A stretch of DNA of 64,000 bases, from positions 1-64,000 of the forward strand of contig QCJW01000002.1 in assembly GCA_003215775.1 (NCBI GenBank). Direction: 5' to 3'. A program made the translations under genes and the position numbers. The notes under the pieces are model-generated. The model worked only from the letters and a program-made list of their open reading frames with translations. It made no database searches and was not told where the DNA came from. This document shows, piece after piece, positions 60,525 to 64,000 of the stretch; the first letter of the stretch is position 1; each line of letters begins with the position of its first letter. Origin of the DNA: Prochlorococcus sp. AG-409-G20. Lineage in GTDB: Bacteria > Cyanobacteriota > Cyanobacteriia > PCC-6307 > Cyanobiaceae.

Positions 60525-60887
60525 CTATCCCAAAAGAACATTACTCCATTCATCAGGTTTAAAGCCAAGAAGTATTGTGCCCTTAGGATGAACCAGAAAT
60601 GGTCTTTTAATCAGTTTCCCATCACTAACCAATGCATTAATTGCTTCTTCATCGGACATGGAGTTAACTAGTTTTGCTCCTAATGTTCTATAACTTAGGC
60701 CGTTAGTGTTGAAGATTGACTTCCTTTTCTCTAATGAAAGCAATGCCATAGAAATCAATTCTTTATGAGGAGGTTTCTTAACAATATCTATAAGTTCGTA
60801 GGCAATTTTGTTTTCAGCGAGCCACTTCAAAGCCTTCCTACATGTAGAGCAACTTGAATAACTATATACTCGAATAGACTCTGCCAT
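60525..60887 (-). CDS. ArsC/Spx-family thioredoxin-fold protein
   Basis: A 120-residue protein of the arsenate reductase/Spx family. The N-terminal RVYSYSSCSTCRKALKWL holds a CxxC redox pair. The segment NGLSYRTLGAKL and the end of the domain RPFLVHPKGTILLGFKPDEW carry the Arg expected near the active site. It may act as a glutaredoxin-coupled reductase or, like YffB, on small thiols. True arsenate reduction is not certain. It lies after ppa and before a strong terminator. Confidence 0.85.
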   Translation of the reverse strand: MAESIRVYSYSSCSTCRKALKWLAENKIAYELIDIVKKPPHKELISMALLSLEKRKSIFNTNGLSYRTLGAKLVNSMSDEEAINALVSDGKLIKRPFLVHPKGTILLGFKPDEWSNVLLG

Positions 60888-60949
60888 AAGTGAAGGGTAT
60901 AAAGACGTAGCCTAATTATTATTTATTTAACAGTTAAAGTATATATATT

Positions 60950-61468
60950 TTATTTAACAGACTGGGCAGCATTTACACATTTTTCTAACAGCTCTGGAAC
61001 AGCATCAGAGTCTCTCCATCCGTCTATTTCTATAACCCTACCTTCGAGACTTTTATATGTCCGAAAGAACTCAGCAACATCCTCCAGTTGATTAGGAGCG
61101 ATCTGCTTAATACTATTAATAGAAGCCTGACGTGGGTCAGCCACAGGAACACACAATAATTTTCCATCATATGCTCCTGAATCATGCATATCTAACACCC
61201 CAATTGGACGAGCCTTTATAAGACAACCTGCAAAAGTTGGTTCTTGCATAATTACCATTGCATCCAGAGGAGCTCCATCTTCCGCAAGTGTGTTTGGGAC
61301 AAAGCCATAATCAAATGGATACCTCACGGAAGAATGCAATACCCGGTCTAGAGCCATTACGCCTGATTCTGCAAAATATTCGTATTTATTCCTACTACCA
61401 GCAGGGATCTCAACTACCAGGTTGACTAGGCCTGGAGAGGGAGATGGGGACAGTGGGCTTAGATCCAT
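60950..61468 (-). CDS. ppa: Inorganic pyrophosphatase, family I
   Basis: Hydrolyses pyrophosphate, driving biosynthetic reactions. It has 172 residues. Motifs are [11 protein letters not shown] (substrate Lys/Tyr), [11 protein letters not shown], and the metal-binding [11 protein letters not shown] and VPVADPRQ. The N-terminal ~12 residues (rich in Ser and Pro) overlap the 3' end of the upstream membrane-protein gene by 59 nt in another frame, so a slightly later start is possible, though no better start codon stands out. Confidence 0.95.
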   Translation of the reverse strand: MDLSPLSPSPSPGLVNLVVEIPAGSRNKYEYFAESGVMALDRVLHSSVRYPFDYGFVPNTLAEDGAPLDAMVIMQEPTFAGCLIKARPIGVLDMHDSGAYDGKLLCVPVADPRQASINSIKQIAPNQLEDVAEFFRTYKSLEGRVIEIDGWRDSDAVPELLEKCVNAAQSVK

Positions 61469-61709
61469 AGTGCTCTAATCCATTAGGAAAAATTTCTTTA
61501 TTCATAAGTGGCTTTTCAGTAATCACAGCGACTAGTGGAATGCCAATACTGGCAATTGCTATGGCAATGCCAATCAAAACAATTGAAGTTGAGCCAATAC
61601 TGTAAGGCTCTTCATCATCAATAACTTGCGACTCTTTAAAAAAAGAAGAGGAAGATTCCTCATTCAAAAAAAGAGGTTTTACGGCTGAAGAGGCCGGTTC
61701 GGAATCCAT
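61410..61709 (-). CDS. Single-span membrane protein of unknown function
   Basis: A 99-residue protein with an acidic, Ser-rich N-terminus (about 1-40), one membrane helix at about residues 46-65 ([20 protein letters not shown]) and a polar C-terminal tail ([19 protein letters not shown]). I do not recognise a named family, although this layout recurs in picocyanobacteria. The gene overlaps the start of ppa by 59 nt and should be cotranscribed with it. Confidence 0.6.
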   Translation of the reverse strand: MDSEPASSAVKPLFLNEESSSSFFKESQVIDDEEPYSIGSTSIVLIGIAIAIASIGIPLVAVITEKPLMNKEIFPNGLEHYGSKPTVPISLSRPSQPGS

Positions 61710-61829
61710 TCAGTCGAATTGAGGGACAACCCTAGAAAAGGCGTATTTTGAAAACCAACCAGGGAAATTTAGATGGGAATGAATACTCAGAGCCATCACT
61801 TGCTCTCTATTGTCTCATCTAAAGAAAAA

Positions 61830-62300
61830 TTATGCAGCTGGACGGTCGTCTAATCGATCGAGATGATTTGAGAAGTTATTAGAAGTTCTTTGATCTTGTT
61901 GAAGGCTTATTCTAATAAGGCGTAGTTCTTCAAGAATCGAATTCAAAACTTGCTGGGTAGCAGAGGAAGGCGAATTTAATACTTCAACTGTTACTTCCTT
62001 AATTCTCAATACATCTTTTGCAAATCGAGCAACCTCATTTGGATGGAATAACAACGGATCTTTTTGATCACTTCTATATTCAGGATTTAACTTACGGGGA
62101 TTAAATGGTGGATTTAAATTTCTTGTATCAGTATTTGTATAGCGATAAACAGAAGCACGTGATCGGTTTAAAGATCTCTGCACATCATCAATAGATACAA
62201 GCGAGTCAGAGCTAGCCATGACAGCCTGTATATCTTTACTTATTTCCATTCCTAAGGAAGACTCAAAGGATTCAGGATTAACCGATCCATTCAACATCAT
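61830..62300 (-). CDS. Helix-turn-helix protein of unknown function
   Basis: A 156-residue protein. An HTH-like segment lies at about residues 37-58 (SIDDVQRSLNRSRASVYRYT), which resembles the N-terminal recognition unit of plasmid and resolvase-like DNA-binding proteins. The middle (FNPRKLNPEYRSDQKDPLLFHPNEVARFAKDVLRI) is a second conserved helical unit. The C-terminal ~45 residues form a predicted coiled coil (LNSILEELRLIRISLQQDQ). It is divergent from proS with a 144-nt gap. The target site is unknown. Confidence 0.65.
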   Translation of the reverse strand: MMLNGSVNPESFESSLGMEISKDIQAVMASSDSLVSIDDVQRSLNRSRASVYRYTNTDTRNLNPPFNPRKLNPEYRSDQKDPLLFHPNEVARFAKDVLRIKEVTVEVLNSPSSATQQVLNSILEELRLIRISLQQDQRTSNNFSNHLDRLDDRPAA

Positions 62301-62444
62301 ATTTCACCAAGGTCAAATTTACTTTCGAAGAAGTTAGCAGACTGATCTGCTTTCACAGAAATACTTTTCAAAAAGCAAGACAGTTTCACGATCGACCTGA
62401 TCGCCTTAGTAGATGTTATCTTCCAAATATCTATTTGGAATGTC

Positions 62445-64000
62445 ATGCGCGTCTCCCGCCAACTGCTGGTGACGCTTCGAGAAGTACCAGCCGATTGCGA
62501 AATCGCATCCCATCAATTACTTGTTAGAGGGAACTTCATCCGAAGAGTCGCTTCAGGTATATATGCCTACATGCCAATGATGTGGAAGGTTTTAAAAAAA
62601 ATAACCTGCATCGTTGAAGAAGAAATGGCTGCAGCCGATTGCCTAGAGACACTTCTACCCCAACTCCACCCATCAGAACTATGGGAGAGAACCGGCCGAT
62701 GGGAGGGCTATACCCAAGGGGAAGGAATAATGTTCCACTTGAAAGACAGGCAAGGGCGAGATCTCGGACTTGGGCCAACTCATGAAGAGGTTGCCACCAG
62801 CTTGGCAAAAGAACTTATTCGTTCATATAAACAGTTGCCTGTATGCATCTATCAAATCCAAACAAAATTCCGGGATGAAATCCGTCCTAGATTTGGCTTA
62901 ATGAGAAGCAGAGAATTCATAATGAAAGATGCCTATTCTTTTCATTCAAATGAAAAGAATTTAAAAGAAAAATATGATGTAATGAATAATGCTTATAGAA
63001 GAATCTTTGCCAGATGTGGAATTGAGACAGTTGCAGTTGATGCAGACAGTGGAGCAATAGGGGGTTCTGCTTCTCAAGAGTTCATGGTAACTGCAAATTC
63101 AGGAGAAGATTTAATTCTTATTAGCACTGATGGATTATATGCAGCAAATCAAGAAAAGGCTACTTCTATAGCACCAGAGGCTAAAGATCTAGAATATTTA
63201 GAAGAATCATATATTTCAACACCAAATCAAAATTCAATAAATGAACTTTGCAGCAAACAAGATCTAGATCCATCTCAAATAGTAAAGGTAATTATTTATC
63301 TTGCAATATTTGATGATGAAACAGAACAGCCTATACTTATATCAATTCGTGGCGACCAAGAAGTAAACGATATAAAGCTATCCAACTTTTTAGAGATAAA
63401 TTTAAATAAAAAGATAGTAAGCCTTTCAACTCTTTCACAAGAAAAATTAGTTTCTCAAGGGATAAAAGAAATTCCCTTTGGATCAATAGGACCAGACTTA
63501 AAAGATCTAGTTCTCGAGGGTGCAAAAAGTTGGGAAAATAAGTTTCTAAGAATTGCGGATCATACAGCTGCAGACCTTAAAAAGTTCGTATGTGGATCTA
63601 ATAAGCTAAACTCTCATAGAATTTGTATTAGTTGGGAAAGCTCAGGTGGTTTACCTCAGAAAGCTGACATAAGAAAAGCAAATCCTGGTGACAGATGTGT
63701 TCATGACTCAAAAGTAAGACTTATCGCGAAAAGAGGTATCGAAGTTGGACACATTTTCCAATTAGGGAGGAAATATTCGGAAGCTCTTGAAGCTAATTTT
63801 ACTAATGAAGAAGGTATTAATGAGCCATATTGGATGGGATGCTATGGGATTGGCATATCTCGTTTAGCTCAAGCAGCTGTAGAACAACATCATGATGACT
63901 CAGGAATATGCTGGCCTCTTGCAATTGCACCATTTGAAGTGATAATTGTTCCTGCAAATAACACTAATGAAACTCAAAGGAAATTATCAGAGCAATTATA
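62445..64000 (+). CDS. proS: Prolyl-tRNA synthetase, 3' part beyond the window
   Basis: Charges tRNA-Pro. The ATG at 62445 gives MRVSRQLLVTLREVPADCEI, and the frame stays open to the right edge (518 codons visible). Motif 2 region LGLGPTHEEV and motif-like YQIQTKFRDEIRPRFGLMRSREFIMKDAYSF are classic class II ProRS features. A YbaK-type insertion domain begins near residue 245 (SIAPEAKDLEYLEE onward), and the class II motif 3 region IGISRLAQAAVEQHHDD follows. It is the bacterial type with an editing domain. The divergent HTH gene lies upstream. Confidence 0.97.
   Translation, partial: MRVSRQLLVTLREVPADCEIASHQLLVRGNFIRRVASGIYAYMPMMWKVLKKITCIVEEEMAAADCLETLLPQLHPSELWERTGRWEGYTQGEGIMFHLKDRQGRDLGLGPTHEEVATSLAKELIRSYKQLPVCIYQIQTKFRDEIRPRFGLMRSREFIMKDAYSFHSNEKNLKEKYDVMNNAYRRIFARCGIETVAVDADSGAIGGSASQEFMVTANSGEDLILISTDGLYAANQEKATSIAPEAKDLEYLEESYISTPNQNSINELCSKQDLDPSQIVKVIIYLAIFDDETEQPILISIRGDQEVNDIKLSNFLEINLNKKIVSLSTLSQEKLVSQGIKEIPFGSIGPDLKDLVLEGAKSWENKFLRIADHTAADLKKFVCGSNKLNSHRICISWESSGGLPQKADIRKANPGDRCVHDSKVRLIAKRGIEVGHIFQLGRKYSEALEANFTNEEGINEPYWMGCYGIGISRLAQAAVEQHHDDSGICWPLAIAPFEVIIVPANNTNETQRKLSEQL

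Overview
The window is a contiguous stretch of an A+T-rich, gene-dense cyanobacterial chromosome. It is almost certainly a low-light-adapted Prochlorococcus. The evidence is an alpha-carboxysome operon with Form IA RuBisCO, csoS1D, a csoS1E paralogue and an acRAF-type assembly factor, next to the chlN-chlB-chlL and por chlorophyll genes and psaM. The two-gene alkane pathway, an intron-less tRNA-Leu(UAA), ferrochelatase with a chlorophyll-binding tail, and many short proteins typical of marine picocyanobacteria agree with this. I cannot name the strain from the sequence alone.

Layout. 1-15 kb holds housekeeping genes: trpA (its 3' part runs off the left edge), a DUF3007 protein, ndhL, tRNA-Leu, dihydroorotase, a Ca2+/cation antiporter, glutathione reductase with a divergent GST-like protein, dnaA, a paired nucleotidyl/glycosyltransferase module, a GNAT, an ABC exporter, hisG, glyoxalase II and ridA. 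14.9-24.4 kb is the carboxysome locus, transcribed leftward: csoS1 - rbcL - rbcS - csoS2 - csoSCA - csoS4A - csoS4B - csoS1E - acRAF. The rdgB gene and csoS1D lie just upstream of csoS1. 24.4-31 kb holds the dark-operative (ChlNBL) and light-dependent (POR) protochlorophyllide reductases and psaM.

31-41 kb holds an LplA-like ligase, a site-2 protease, trpF, an SDR, accA, the alkane genes aar and ado, a creatininase-family amidohydrolase, an S1-domain protein, a Tab2 homologue and a laccase-domain protein. 41-49 kb holds an FAD dehydrogenase, acetolactate synthase, ferrochelatase, a lone tyrosine recombinase and cobO. 49-64 kb holds pyrH-frr, a geranylgeranyl-reductase-like protein, transaldolase fused to EF-hands, ftsI with an FtsL-like upstream partner, a CPBP protease, a double phosphoglycerate mutase coupled to a dihydroorotase-like pseudoenzyme, lepB, an ArsC/Spx protein, ppa, an HTH protein and proS (running off the right edge).

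The genes mostly serve CO2 fixation, chlorophyll synthesis and central metabolism. I see no prophage, insertion sequence, CRISPR array or genomic-island signature. The most interesting signals are a stem-loop directly after each of csoS1, rbcL and rbcS; a dihydroorotase homologue that appears to have lost all its metal ligands; a creatininase gene whose best start is a Shine-Dalgarno-led ATT; domain fusions (transaldolase-EF-hand, acetolactate synthase-zinc ribbon); CsoS2 with one cysteine-free repeat and a CCxxC cluster; and small genes too short for ordinary ORF callers.
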